A stretch of DNA of 64,000 nucleotides from Mimachlamys varia. Lineage: Eukaryota > Mollusca > Bivalvia > Pectinida > Pectinidae. The stretch covers positions 11,232,001-11,296,000 of the forward strand of contig OX392534.1 of assembly GCA_947623455.1 (NCBI GenBank), given 5' to 3'. The position numbers and the translations under genes are program-made. Numbering within the stretch: the first letter of the stretch is position 1; the number at the start of each line of letters is the position of its first letter. The notes below the pieces were generated by a model. The model was not told where the DNA came from. It saw only the letters and a list, made by a program, of their open reading frames with translations, and ran no database searches. Shown here one piece after another: positions 37,686-49,039 of this stretch.

Positions 37686-37689
37686 ATGA

Positions 37690-37975
37690 TACATGTACCG
37701 AAATGTCACGGGTTCGAATCACAGCACGGCTGTGTTGTACCAAAAACAAATGAATCTCTGTACAAAGATATCTTTCAGCGAGAACTGTTTTCCGCTTGTT
37801 CCAGTCTACTCAGCTTTAAAAGAGAACGTGTTTGGGCAGTGCTAGAAATTGTAAAATGCTATATGCGAGCGCAGCAATAGCAGCACCTGCTGTATGCTCC
37901 CTAGGGAGTTGCTGAAGATATTGGCTATTGTGGAGGCCCCATAACCACGGATAATAGGTTGTTAGACGCTCCACG
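37690..37975 (+). mobile_element. SINE related to the copy at 46.8-47.1 kb
   Basis: A B-box-like GGGTTCGAATC (about 37720) is followed by blocks shared in order with the minus-strand copy at 46790-47127: GTCTACTCAGCT, GGGCAGTGCTAGAAATTGTA, GCAGCACC, ATATTGGCT, ATAACCACGGATAATA. The A-box part is poorly preserved. Confidence 0.75.
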
Positions 37976-38179
37976 AACTAGATTGTGAAAATGGGAATAG
38001 GGAACCTCCATTTTTTAATCAGTTATTATATTTCCTGTGTTATTTTGGAGACTTTTGCTAACAATCTAGTATGGAATCTGTATAAGGAAAGGAAATGGTT
38101 TGTTATTTCGATACACATCAACTTTGAAATTATCAAATCTATACAAATACTCTTCATCTACATGTGTGCAATAGTTTAG

Positions 38180-38315
38180 CCATTTTCGATTCCCACCTTT
38201 TGACCCCTAGGGTAACTGACGTGTCCTAGCAGTATGAAACAACTGTATGATGAAGTGTAATTCATTTATTTGGCATCTGGTATCTATTCCTAATCAGTTC
38301 TGCGCATGTGTGTGC
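38180..38315 (+). mobile_element. Dispersed repeat family A copy, decayed
   Basis: Contains TTCCCACCTTTTGACCCCTA, a core reading CTGACGT (A9 lost), a broken middle stem, and ACTGTATGATGAAGTGTAAT. It lies about 1 kb from the intact motif, in the same orientation. Confidence 0.65.
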
Positions 38316-39964
38316 TTTGCTCATCATGGTCGTTAAGTATTACACTTTTAATATGAAATATTGATATCGGAGGAACGTAGATCTATACCTCTGCTTTCAT
38401 GAGAAAGGCGGACATCAACATCTTTTATTTTATGTGCTTCAATCAATGGACCGAAAATTATATCACAAGCAGAAATATTAGTTAGTCGATAACACAGTAT
38501 CCATATCCAAGCGTGTAAAGGATGAGTCATGAAAAACACAAGCATTACATATATAATATGACATTCTATCGCATATTATATTGTTCGAAACAAATGAAGC
38601 ATTTTTCATTTTCATTACAAAGCACGTAGTAAGAATATCTTGTATCTAGACAAATCACGTTTTTAGAGTATCATAAAACAATCCTATTAAACCATACCTT
38701 TAACATCAAACGTTTAGCAAGGGTAACACGACATTCTCGGAATGAAATGTCACGTCTGTGTATTCTAGAAAACGCAGGTCATGGTCAAATCTATATGTTG
38801 CGGCGTGCTATACCCTTATATATTAAATATCGTGAGTCTGGTGTGTATGTTATGAGTTATCCTGAAGGGTTTGATTACTAAAATAAGGTATTTACGTAAC
38901 AGGCTTGTCATTACATGGCAGACACTCCAAGACTGGCGATTGATTTTATCTGCGAACTCTTGAAGGCTTAATTCACAATTTATTGGAATCCTGATAATTT
39001 TACTAGAGGTCTCATTTGATTATATGGTAATGTACCGTCTTCCCACAGAGCGTCATCGTCTATCCGACAACGGTTCGAGCATATGAACAGGTCTCCTCAG
39101 GTCCTCTGGTTAAAGGTCCGCAAAGATCTCCCTAATTAATGAGTAACCAACGTCATAGCGTTGCCAGTGGAAATTGCTCTCTGCAGCTTGCAGCGGGTCT
39201 AATGATATAACCAGAACACCTGTCGTTAATGAGCAACAGAATGTCCCTGTGTTTCATAACGAAAATCCTATTGTTAAATTTGGCGTAGAATGTTGGCGCT
39301 CTCTTGCTGCTTGTAAGGACAAATTCGATCGTAGTTGTTTGGCTGTGGTTCCGGAACCAGACACTTAGTTTTGGTACGACACAGAGGGTAAACAACTGCT
39401 GTTTGGCGCTTAAAGTGGTTCTATTATTTACAGCACAACTGGTAAGTTTATCTATTTATATTTATTTCCAAAGTCCATATTTAGTTACGATCGTTTGGAA
39501 GATGAAAAGTGAATGCAAATGGTCGTTTCTACGTAATCATTAGGGATTTTTGTTATGAGCGCTGCATACAATGTATAGTTAGTACTTTTTTGTTACATTA
39601 TATTCCATGCTTTGTGAGGTTTGACTATACAGATAGTACCGATACACGTGTGTGATGTAGTCATACTCTACCGTGTAAATGTTCCAATACAAATGTAGAC
39701 ATGAACAGGTGTAGCGACGGTAAATTTTTTATATGTTTGTTCATTGCTCAACTTAATCAAACGAAGTAAGAGTTCATCTATGCTGATATCATAGTGATTA
39801 ATGGCGAATAAAATGCATATCTAAACGTTTTACAAACTATAGTTGGACTATACTAACACATTGTACTAAAACTGATTGATTACTGTCGCACTATGGAGAA
39901 AGTTATTAATGATGTTTGCTCATTTATGATTTAAACATATTATGGATGGATAATCGTTCGGCTA
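38316..39964. other. Unassigned sequence
   Basis: Overlapping frames at 39153-39543 on both strands have no recognisable domain. No repeats seen. Confidence 0.35.
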
Positions 39965-40520
39965 GGTTTAATTAATTACTGAAAGATAACTGTTTATCGA
40001 TTTTTTAATTGATTTTTGAAGGATAACTGTTTATCTATTTTTTGAATTGATTTTTGAAGGATAACTGTTTATCCAACTTTTTAATTGATTTTTGAAAGAT
40101 ACCTGTTTGTCTGTGTCGTAATGTTAGAGATGATATGCTATAGTTTAATGAGATTGTATAGATGAAAAGGTGTTAGACTATGCTTTAAATGATTATTGAT
40201 GGATAAATGATTCAATTTTACACGTTTTAATTACTTATTTATGGATAACTGTTAAAACATGTTTTGACTTATTATTGATGGAAACATACCTGTCTGTGTT
40301 TTAATTGATTATAAATGGCTAAATATATGATTATGTTTTGATTAATTATTGATGGAGAACTGTTCGACTATGTTTTAATTAGTTATTGATGGATAAATAT
40401 TTGATTTATATATTCTGTCAAGAGGTAATATATGAACAATACATGATCGGTTATGATGAAAAGTTATTGATGGTTTTTTTATGGAATTAATGATGGATAG
40501 TTATTTGACCTAGTTAACAA
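39965..40520 (+). repeat. Degenerate minisatellite, about 37-48 bp period
   Basis: GGATAACTGTTTATC followed by TTTTTTAATTGATTTTTGAA recurs at about 37-48 bp near 39985-40110. It then decays into TGATTATTGATGGATAA-type phrases up to 40520. Confidence 0.7.
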
Positions 40521-40554
40521 TGGATTGCTGTTCGGCTACGATGTTAAATCAAAA

Positions 40555-40720
40555 CAGAGAATACCAAAGCGTCAACAAAAACATAATCCGAACTCAAATT
40601 CAAGTACAAGAGAATAAGACCAAGTGTTCCAGAAAAGTAAGCGTCTTCTGCTTCATCGACGACATCCGCCATGAAAATCTTGGTACATGTAACATCCAAG
40701 TAAAAATAAGTCTTCAATAT
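40555..40720 (+). repeat. Dispersed repeat family B copy
   Basis: Starts with AATACCAAAGCGTCAACAAA, has an internal deletion removing the GGGGCAAAATA block, then CAAGAGAATAAGACCAAGTG, TTCCAGAAAAGTAAGCGTCT, TCTGCTTCATCGACGACATC and CGCCATGAAAATCTTGG. Its 3' half is the best preserved of the family. Confidence 0.8.
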
Positions 40721-41139
40721 ATTAAGATTTAAATGGGTAAAAACTATATGTGTATGATTAAAAGATAAAATTGGTGCATTCTCGCAGTGCGACTGTAATA
40801 AAACGTTTTAGCTGATATATAACTGTTCATTATGTGTGAAAAGGTCGATGAGGGATAAGCCCTCCATTATAATTAAAAAGTTATTGGTAATCAAATGCTT
40901 TAATCAAAGGTTAAATCGCTTCTAGAAAATGCTAAACGTTCATGCAAATGATGGCCTAGTGTTCCGCGTAAAAGCTTGTGGCGAAGTAGGAAAGAGTAAA
41001 AACTCAGAGTAAAAGGTTTTGCATTATTGATGATGTATAAGTATTAAGGATACACTTTTAGATGATGGAAAGGTTCTTGTCTATGGTTTAACGTTAGAGC
41101 CGGCCGAATCTCAGTTATAAATAAACCACAGCATTACGT
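40721..41139. other. Unassigned sequence
   Basis: No feature recognised before the 74-bp array. Confidence 0.3.
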
Positions 41140-42262
41140 GTAGTTAATGTTACATCTGGTTTACAGTATATAACTGACTGGTAATATCTCCAGTCAGTAT
41201 ATTAACTATTACAGCTGGTTTATACAGTTAACGCTGGTTTACAGTTTATAAATAACTTGCAATATCTTCACTCAGTATAGTAACTATTACAGTTTGGTTT
41301 GAACGGTTAAAGTTTATACCTGACCGGCAATGTCCCCACCTAGTTACAACTTAACCACAGTATAAAATAGTGAAGGTTTCGCCTAACAACAATGGACAGA
41401 AGCTAAGCTGATTGGCAGTTTCTCCCCAGCTATAACTTGTGGTTCAACTTTCGAAAAGTAACCGCTGATATATAACGGTTATAGTTATAACTTGTCGGCA
41501 ATGTCTCGGCCCAGTTGCAGATGAACCACATCGTATAGTAAAGATTACAGATTGACGATAATGTTGAGTTGGCCGGCAATTTCTAACAAAAAATCGCTAC
41601 AACTAGTGGTTAAGCTATAGTAAAGGTTACATCTAGTTAGTAATGGTTACAGGTTGTAACTGGTCGGCAGTTGTTCACTTAATTACAGCTGAACCACAGC
41701 TTTACTATATTATGTGTTAAGGCTGGTTGCTAACGGTTACAGGTAAACCTGTTCGGTCCAGTTACAGCTGAACAACAGCTATAGTATAGGTTATGGCTGA
41801 TTTATAACAGTTACAGATATAACTTGTCGATAAGGTTACAGCTGAACAACAGGTATAGTATAGGTTATGTCTGGTTGCTAACGGTTACAGGTAAACCTGT
41901 TCGGTCCAATTACAGCTGAACCACAGCTATAGTATAGGTTATGGCTGATTTATAACAGTTACAGATATAACTTGTCGATAAGGTTACAGCTGAACAACAG
42001 GTATAGTATAGGTTATGTCTGGTTGCTAACGGTTACAGATAAACCTATTCGGCCCAGTTACAGCTGAACCACAGCTATAGTATAGGTTATGGCTGGTTGC
42101 TAACGGTTACAGTTAAAACTTGTCGGTCAGGTTACATCTGAACAACAGCTATATTATAGGTTATGTCTGGTTGCTAACGGTTACAGATATAACTTGTCGG
42201 TCAGGTTACAGCTGAACCACAGCTATAGTATAGTTAACATTGTATAGCTGGTTCACAGTTAA
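41140..42262 (+). repeat. Minisatellite, 74-bp period with a 148-bp dimer
   Basis: ATAGTATAGG recurs at 41781, 41855, 41929, 42003 and 42077, each 74 bp apart. Two unit types alternate: type A (GGCTGATTTATAACAGTTAC, CTTGTCGATAAGG) and type B (GTCTGGTTGCTAACGGTTAC, ACCTGTTCGG). The two A units look identical. Units before about 41700 are more diverged. Confidence 0.9.
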
Positions 42263-42690
42263 AGATTATAAGTGATAGACAGCGGTGTACAGTGATGTAC
42301 GGATGCCTGCCCTGATTAATGTTTACCGAACTCCTCAGCTAACAGTTGGTGTACCTCGGCACCGCCACCGTTATATAATCGTGCCTTATCGCTACAAAGT
42401 AAAGCACTACACGACACAAACCATCTGTACATTTTTTTTTTTACCGACATATTTTGTCGAGAAATACAAGGTTTTTCATAAATATTTTATATGTTTCGGG
42501 AATTAAAGTACCGCATACATGGATAAGTTAATTACAACCGTCTGTATTCTAAAATGATATTACATAATCTGCATACTCAATTCGCTTGTAAAACCACGTC
42601 CAAGAGTAAGAGGATGATGTTCATCTGCAAACCAGATCAATGTTAGTACGGCGTTAGTGCCTAGTAAACGTAAGATATATATTGAAAATC
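42263..42690. other. Unassigned sequence between two arrays
   Basis: Contains a short frame (42285-42506) with no recognisable motif. Confidence 0.3.
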
Positions 42691-42694
42691 ACTG

Positions 42695-43155
42695 TTACTA
42701 CTGTACCATGTGCTAAATCGTTACAGTAACCCTTGGTGTAAATGTAGGACATTTTAACCATTGTACATACCGTTCACTAGATCGCTTAATTAACCCTTGG
42801 TGTAAATGTAAGATATTTTAAGCATTGCAGCTTCCGTTTGCTAGATCGCTATAGTAACCTTTGGTGTAAATGTTTGACATTTTAACAATTGCAGTTTCCG
42901 TTTGCTAGATCGCTATATTAACCCTTGGTGTAAAAGTAAGATATTTTAACCATTGTAACAACCGTTTGATGGACCGCTATAGTAACCCTTGGTGTAAATG
43001 TTAGACATTTTAACAATTGTAGCTAACATGTTCTAGACAGCGAGCGTCCTCAATATAAATTTAAGACGTGCTTACCTTTTAATCTACCGTGTGTTAGATA
43101 TCTAGTTACCCCCGGTGTAAATGTAAGATATTTTAACCATTGTAGCTACTGTGTA
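42695..43155 (+). repeat. Minisatellite, 64-bp period
   Basis: CCTTGGTGTAAATG-type landmarks occur near 42730, 42794 and 42858. The unit includes TTTTAACCATTGTA, CCGTTTGCTAGATCGCTATA and GTAACCCTTGGTGTAAA. About seven units, with a more diverged one near 43030-43090. Confidence 0.9.
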
Positions 43156-44510
43156 AGACGTTCCAAATACTGTTTACACACTTCTAACAGGTGGTATACT
43201 ATTCATATGATGCAGTCGCAACTGTGCGTGTGTGGTGATGATCATCTGTAAACCCAGTCAGATGTAGCTTTAGTTTCTGTAAGAGGAAGCTAAAACTTCC
43301 TTATTCCGAAGCATTACTGCATGTATAATACGTCCTCATCTGCCTACACTTATATCCAATTAGATCTCATTACTATAGTTAATCATATTTATACTGCCTT
43401 ATGCCACCCACTGGTAGCATGATACCTGCATTATCATGAGTCGACGGTGTGTGAAGAACAGGAGAACAACATGGGAACAATTAAAGAGCAATTTGAGAAC
43501 GAATTTTCCTAATTCCTAGCACTTGGGGACGTATTTTCTCACAAAAGAAAGTGTGGTCGCTCTAGGTGTCCTCGGTAACGGGGGAAAATATTCCGACAAA
43601 AGTGTTCCATGTAAGAAAATATTCCATTGACTTTCCATGAAATCTTCCGTTTGTTTACTTCTTTCCCAGATCAAGGATTTACAATCTATGACAGTTGAGT
43701 TTGGAAGTTGTTTGGAAAATATGGTGTCAGTTGACTTTTTTTAAACAAAGAAATATATAACATAGTTGTATAATGATGGTAAACAATTTATCACCCAGTA
43801 TTTGTCGGATTTGTCCTTCGAACAATTTTCTTATTGTTCGCACGTGGATAAAATATGAGTCTTCTCGCGGTTGCCTCTCGATTATATGCACGTGGTGAGA
43901 AAATCGTTGTGATGATTTATGAGTGTCTCCATGCCGGGACCCTCTACTCTCTCCTTTCTTATGTCAATACAGATTCCCTTAGAGGTGTTCCAAGCCGGCT
44001 TCAATCGATATGCTTTAAACATTTGACGGTGCGCATGTCGTAAGCCAAAACATTCTTCTAACGCCATTTACCTTGTCTTTCGTAAAACTTAAAAAAGTAC
44101 CATTTTAAGGATTTTTTAGATTTCCTACGCTATCTCTCAATATAAGTTATTTGCAACAAGTAGACATACACCTGGTCAGTATATTGTAATTATGCATATA
44201 CTGTATATTAACATTTTACATGATGGCTTCCTGTTAACTCTTTGTTAATCTGGACTGCATTTACAGGCTTATACATGCAGTCAAGACCACCGGACAATAA
44301 CATGACGTCGTTTTGGCGTTATGTTGACCCATATTACGTCAACGCTTTGCACGTCGCTTCAGATAACACGCATTATAGCTTTACGTTAAACATTAAGGTG
44401 ATTTCAAAAAAAGAAACTCTTCCGGTTTGTTAACATACAACGACAAAAGCCTTTAATTGAAAATGGCAAAGGCCTAATTGTTTATTACAAAATATCTGAA
44501 ATATAAAGAT
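43156..44510. other. Unassigned sequence
   Basis: Frames at 43855-44067 on both strands show no domain. Nothing else recognised. Confidence 0.35.
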
Positions 44511-44676
44511 AACCATTGAATGCCTGTCAGATTGTATTTATTGTCAATATGAATGCAATGTGGGTGCCAGATAAATATTAAAAGAACCATTCTATTTATC
44601 TTCCACACAGATTGCATCATCCATATTGACAATAATCTGAAATAATGATCATATAATCTGAAAGACGTCAATGGTT
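44511..44676. mobile_element. Imperfect foldback element, 166 bp
   Basis: Outer ends AACCATTGA and TCAATGGTT are inverted repeats. Inside, TTATTGTCAATATGAATGCA pairs imperfectly with GCATCATCCATATTGACAAT and CAGATT pairs with AATCTG. A MITE is the likely origin; no target duplication is clear. Confidence 0.7.
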
Positions 44677-45488
44677 AAATATATCCTGGTGGTTCTATCG
44701 AATAGAGCACAACATGATTAGGCATTCAAGACAAACGTGATAATTGTTATACATTGAGATATTGGGTTAGTCTATAACTACTGTACAAGGTTTGTCGGAT
44801 TGACCTATTCTGGTACAAATTGTACACATTGTCATTTACATTTTAATATATTGCATGGAAAGTTATTCATACATGAAGGTGTGTAAGTACATTTCGAGTT
44901 CAGAGTTTGGCACCAATACTGTACTGACTGACATGGGAAGAATTTCGCACAACTAATACTACTATCCATACTAAAAGTATGTTTATGATGTATGGCTGTT
45001 AAGAGGCTGATCCAAGGTGTCCTAGTTTAAAGTGGTTTCTTAGTCATCAACAATCAAGCGAAGCAAGCGTCATCTTATAGAATTATTTCGTACACCTCCC
45101 GATACATGACTGTAGAAACTAAACTAATCTGAAGTTAATCGACGGAGAGTTTTCACTGCAAAGAAATGAGAGCGGTGTGTACATTAAGGGAGTTAGATCG
45201 ATAAAAGTTTGGCACATCATAAATACATATTAATATTGATCCATAAGTGCTTACCTCACCATAAATATTAATTAGTTTGAGGATTGCTCAGATAAATACC
45301 ATCATTTTTAAATTGTTTTCGTATTGACATAAAAATTAGTGTTCCTCCTACCCATGTTTCTCTATCAATAATCAGCTACAATTATACACTCCTTCCTGTC
45401 AGTAGGAAATTAAACTATGAATATTATAGCGATTTATAACATTTCTACCAGTGAAGTATCAGAAAATATCAAATTGATAAAACGTATA

Positions 45489-45564
45489 ACATCACTGCTT
45501 ATATCATCACTAGTGATGATATAAAAAATATTATATCATCACTGATATAAGCAGTGATGATATA
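45489..45564. repeat. Compound palindrome
   Basis: ATCACTGCTTATATCATCAC on the left is answered by ATATAAGCAGTGATGATAT on the right, and the centre holds its own palindrome ATCATCACTAGTGATGAT. The whole segment could fold into a cruciform. Confidence 0.8.
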
Positions 45565-46061
45565 CGTCTCCATCCGATATCATTGCGTCATTATTTGATA
45601 CTATTTTATCGTTACATTTGTATTCTAGAATCAAATCATATATAGAAAGGGAATGTAAAACCTTTTACAGTATTTTGGAAATTTATAGATATCTCGTGGA
45701 TTTTATTGTATTTCTATTTCTAATATATTTTGAACAAAAATAGAACTTCATCCTGTGGCGTATTCATATCCTACATGTATACGCTTTCGACACTCCGTCC
45801 CGATCAGTTGTAACCGCAAGTTTTAAAAATGAAATAAGACTTTTTGGAATTTCGAAAATGTAATAAAAAGAAAATTCAATGGTTTCCCATTAAATATCAA
45901 TTATATTTAACTCGTATATGCAGATTTTAGAAATATTTCACTCGTGCTACGCACTCATGAAAATATAAAAAAAAAATATGGAATAGTTTTGTTATTTAAC
46001 GGGACATCATTGAATAGCCTCTTTTTACGTATGATTTATGATATAATTGATATACTAACTT
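45565..46061. other. Unassigned AT-rich sequence
   Basis: The phrase TTTCACTCGTGCTACGCACT near 45935 is echoed only loosely elsewhere. No feature assigned. Confidence 0.3.
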
Positions 46062-46191
46062 TATGTTGCACTTAAGTAATAATATGTTTATATCGCTCGG
46101 TATAATACAAATGTTATATTGAAAATTATGTTGCACTTAAGTAATAATATGTTTATATCGCTCGGTATAATACAAATGTTATATTGAAAAT
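46062..46191 (+). repeat. Exact 65-bp tandem duplication
   Basis: Two adjacent 65-bp copies (46062-46126 and 46127-46191) look identical, both starting TATGTTGCACTTAAGTAATA. Identity implies a very recent duplication, or an assembly artefact. Confidence 0.9.
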
Positions 46192-46788
46192 TGAATGCAC
46201 CATTAAGATTCTAAAACATTGCATGTCATCATACGTTTTCAATCGATACAATAGTGTTGGACACAGGAATAGGGGTTACCAAACGAGTATTGGTTGGATT
46301 TCATATCCATATAGCATGTAACTCAAGTTAATAAACTTTCAAACTGTGATACGACACAAGGTTTAACAAGTTGGAATCTGACCATGCGATGAGATTTCGG
46401 CGATTTTCTCCCACACAGATCAGATATTATAAATAGAAAACCAATTGTTTCTCTCGGGAATAAATTATCCCCGTTTCCGATCGGAGAAACTATTGTCATT
46501 TACTGCTGCATCACCGTGTGGGAATATGTTGAAAATCATTGTTAGTTGACGTCATAACTGTGATTAGAAGACTAGCCTATTCGGTACCTTCATGCCTACC
46601 AACTGTTCTAGTGAGGCGGCAGTGAGGGAATATCTACAGTTTCTTGTTTCTCATCATTTAACTACTTGCTTTAAATTTTGGCAAGCACCTGCAGCATTGA
46701 TAGATGATGATATATTGGGTTAGTTTGGTTTCATCTAGTTTTTTAGTTTGAAAACCTATCAACAGCACACTATGATAATAACAATCAT
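46192..46788. other. Unassigned sequence
   Basis: No feature recognised. Confidence 0.3.
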
Positions 46789-46789
46789 A

Positions 46790-47127
46790 ATTTGAGGTTC
46801 TTATATACCGCTTTATCACAACCTTAAAGGTCGGTTCAAAGCGGTTCTCAAATTATTATCCGTGGTTATAGGGCCTTAGCAATCAGCCAATATCGTTCTC
46901 AACTCCACGGGGTGCATACAACCGGTGCTGCCATTTCGGCGCTCACAGCAAGCATTCTACAATTTCTAGCACTACCCAACCACGTACTCATTTACAGCTG
47001 AGTAGACCCGAACCAGCAGAGTAAAGTATCTTGCTCAGGGATACAACACAAGTGTCTTGACCGGGACTCGAACTCGCAACCATTCAACCACGAGCCCGGC
47101 GTCCTACCACTAAACCACCATGTCTCC
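46790..47127 (-). mobile_element. tRNA-derived SINE, near full length
   Basis: On the minus strand: A box within TGGTGGTTTAGTGGTAGGA (47120-47102), B box GCGAGTTCGAGTCCC (47077-47063), body with CTGAGCAAGATACTTTACTC, GTGCTAGAAATTGTAGAATG and ATAACCACGGATAATA, and a 3' end with GATAAAGCGGTATATAAGAA. That type of tail resembles LINE-derived SINE tails (family knowledge). Related copies lie at 37690-37975 and 59515-59640. Confidence 0.9.
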
Positions 47128-48905
47128 TCAATAAGGACATGTCTCCATGTTTTTATGTACTCATGATTTGTGTATCGAGCACGAGCAATGTGCATTATAC
47201 ACTGTAATACCGTTTACTGTATATATTGTAGAATTAACATAATCCCAATAAATATGATGCAAATTTATATAGTTTTTCGACAAAAGGGTTCCTGTTTTCA
47301 TTCCGTAATATTTATCAACCAATTGTACCGAATTGTGAGTGTGTGCGATTTTTAAGCGCAAAATCTTTAGATCGCCCAGTTGTGTGCGCCATGGGAAAAC
47401 AATGTGTGAACGATGTATGTACGATTCAAGCACGCATTTTTTGGTGCGTTGTGCGTTACCACAACTTTATATCATTTTGAAATGATTTTGTTTTACACAG
47501 TAATAGTAATAACACAATCATTTAAATCACATTTTAATCAATCAATGTGGAGAGATTGAGGCCCTTCTGGAGATTTCAGGAACACAGGAACAGTGTGATT
47601 TAACTATCATGATTATTGCGAGATGATAGTAAAAATATTTGAGGAGGTTTTCAGTGTTGTTTGCTGTGCTTTGTGGTGTAAATCAACCTTTTATCAGCTG
47701 AGGTGAGGAATCTAATATTGCGCACCTCAGGCTGTTATGGGAAAATGCCATTACTATTTAAGTCAGAACAATGTTTAGCTCGTCAGAACGCTGACATTTA
47801 GATGTATGGAGTGTGGGCGATCGTCTCTCGGTGACCGTCCCACAGATGATATATTGGCAGGTCCACATAAAACGTCGTACCTTCTGCTAGGGCCTCCCCC
47901 CGTCTTTAGCGTCCTCGTCACTTTCAGCATTGCGAATTAAATATTTATAACTTGGTCGACTTGTTGCTTTCGCTGACAACAGATGGCGTTCGGTGAGATG
48001 TTGGGTTGCAGTCGTTAGATCGGTCGGGGAGGAAGAATGTTGAAATATACATATTGTTTACGTATTTGACATGCTACTTATGTCTGTGATTATATTGTGT
48101 AGTATCGATGCGCTAACTGTTTATCCTTCCCGGGGGAGATCCGCAAATTGTTCTTCTACTAGCGCGTAAACTTTCTTGGGTTATAACACAACATTGCAGG
48201 CACGATTTCCGGCCATCTTGAAGCCGATGAGAAGGTAGACATTAATTTACTTATATATTGATCGGGGCTGACTGGAATATAAAACTAGCAAACATTTACA
48301 TGATCGAGATTCACATGCATGTACAAAGCCGGGATACCCCTGACGTGACCGAGGATATAAATTAATGAAAGTTCTTTCCAGAATTTCAATTTCAGAAGGA
48401 AGTCCATGTGGGCTTCTCGGATTAATTGTGTTAGGAGTGTAATGGTATTTTTCCCGGATGAATCTTCGACAGCTTCTGTCTGTTCGTCTGTAGAGATTGG
48501 CATTGTCATCCAGGGTCTTACCCCTCTACATATCAGATACGGTACATCTAAATTTCTTCTGGTTTGTACGAAACCTATAGTCGGACTTTATTTGTTTATT
48601 GTGTCGCCAAATAATGCATATTGAATCAATAATCGTTTGGAAGCATTTCCCTCATAAATAAGGATGAATGGTGATTTCGTTAGGACTTTACCTTGACCTT
48701 CTTACAGCAACATTACCATACTGTATTGAACCTCTAACATTAAGATAATCATAGTAGGCTTGATGCATTTAATAAATCGAATGGTTGTGTTATTTGATGA
48801 CAACTGCCTGTCAACACGTCTTGGTGGAATGTGAAGTGGTTGTCTCTTCCTTTCACAAAATAGCTCGCATGTATGTTTAAACTTTTGTTTATTTGTATTT
48901 TACAG
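47128..48905. other. Unassigned sequence upstream of exon 3
   Basis: No repeat family recognised. Frames at 48285-48624 overlap on both strands and have no domain. The polypyrimidine-like tract just before 48905 belongs to the exon 3 acceptor. Confidence 0.35.
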
Positions 48906-48979
48906 AATTGTGGCGAATCTGCATCGATGTCGTCAGACGCAACTCCCAGCAATTCATGTGACGAGTGTGATTCAGACAA
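48906..48979 (+). CDS. Candidate coding exon 3 of the unrecognised Ser-rich protein
   Basis: The acceptor is a T-rich tract ending TTTGTATTTTACAG (AG at 48904-48905). The donor is GACAA|GTAAGT (GT at 48980). The 74 bp continue the exon 1-2 frame without a stop and end in phase 2. The peptide reads NCGESASMSSDATPSN, then a Cys/Asp-rich SCDECDSD. A second forward frame is also open, so frame choice rests on continuity with exon 2. The last third of the exon is 17/18 identical to the first unit of the 37-bp minisatellite in the following intron. The next exon was not identified. Confidence 0.6.
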
Positions 48980-49039
48980 GTAAGTATAGATGTATACATG
49001 TAGCGCATGTAAGGAGTTTGATACATGTAAATACATATC

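Larger units (their letters stand above)
34449..48905 (+). other. Putative intron 2, about 14.5 kb
   Basis: Lies between the exon 2 donor (34449) and the exon 3 acceptor. It is rich in minisatellites and small transposons, listed separately. Confidence 0.5.

Noticed and set aside
39153..39543. Overlapping frames on both strands suggesting a gene
   Set aside because: Mutually overlapping short frames without domains; no donor or acceptor bounds a consistent exon.
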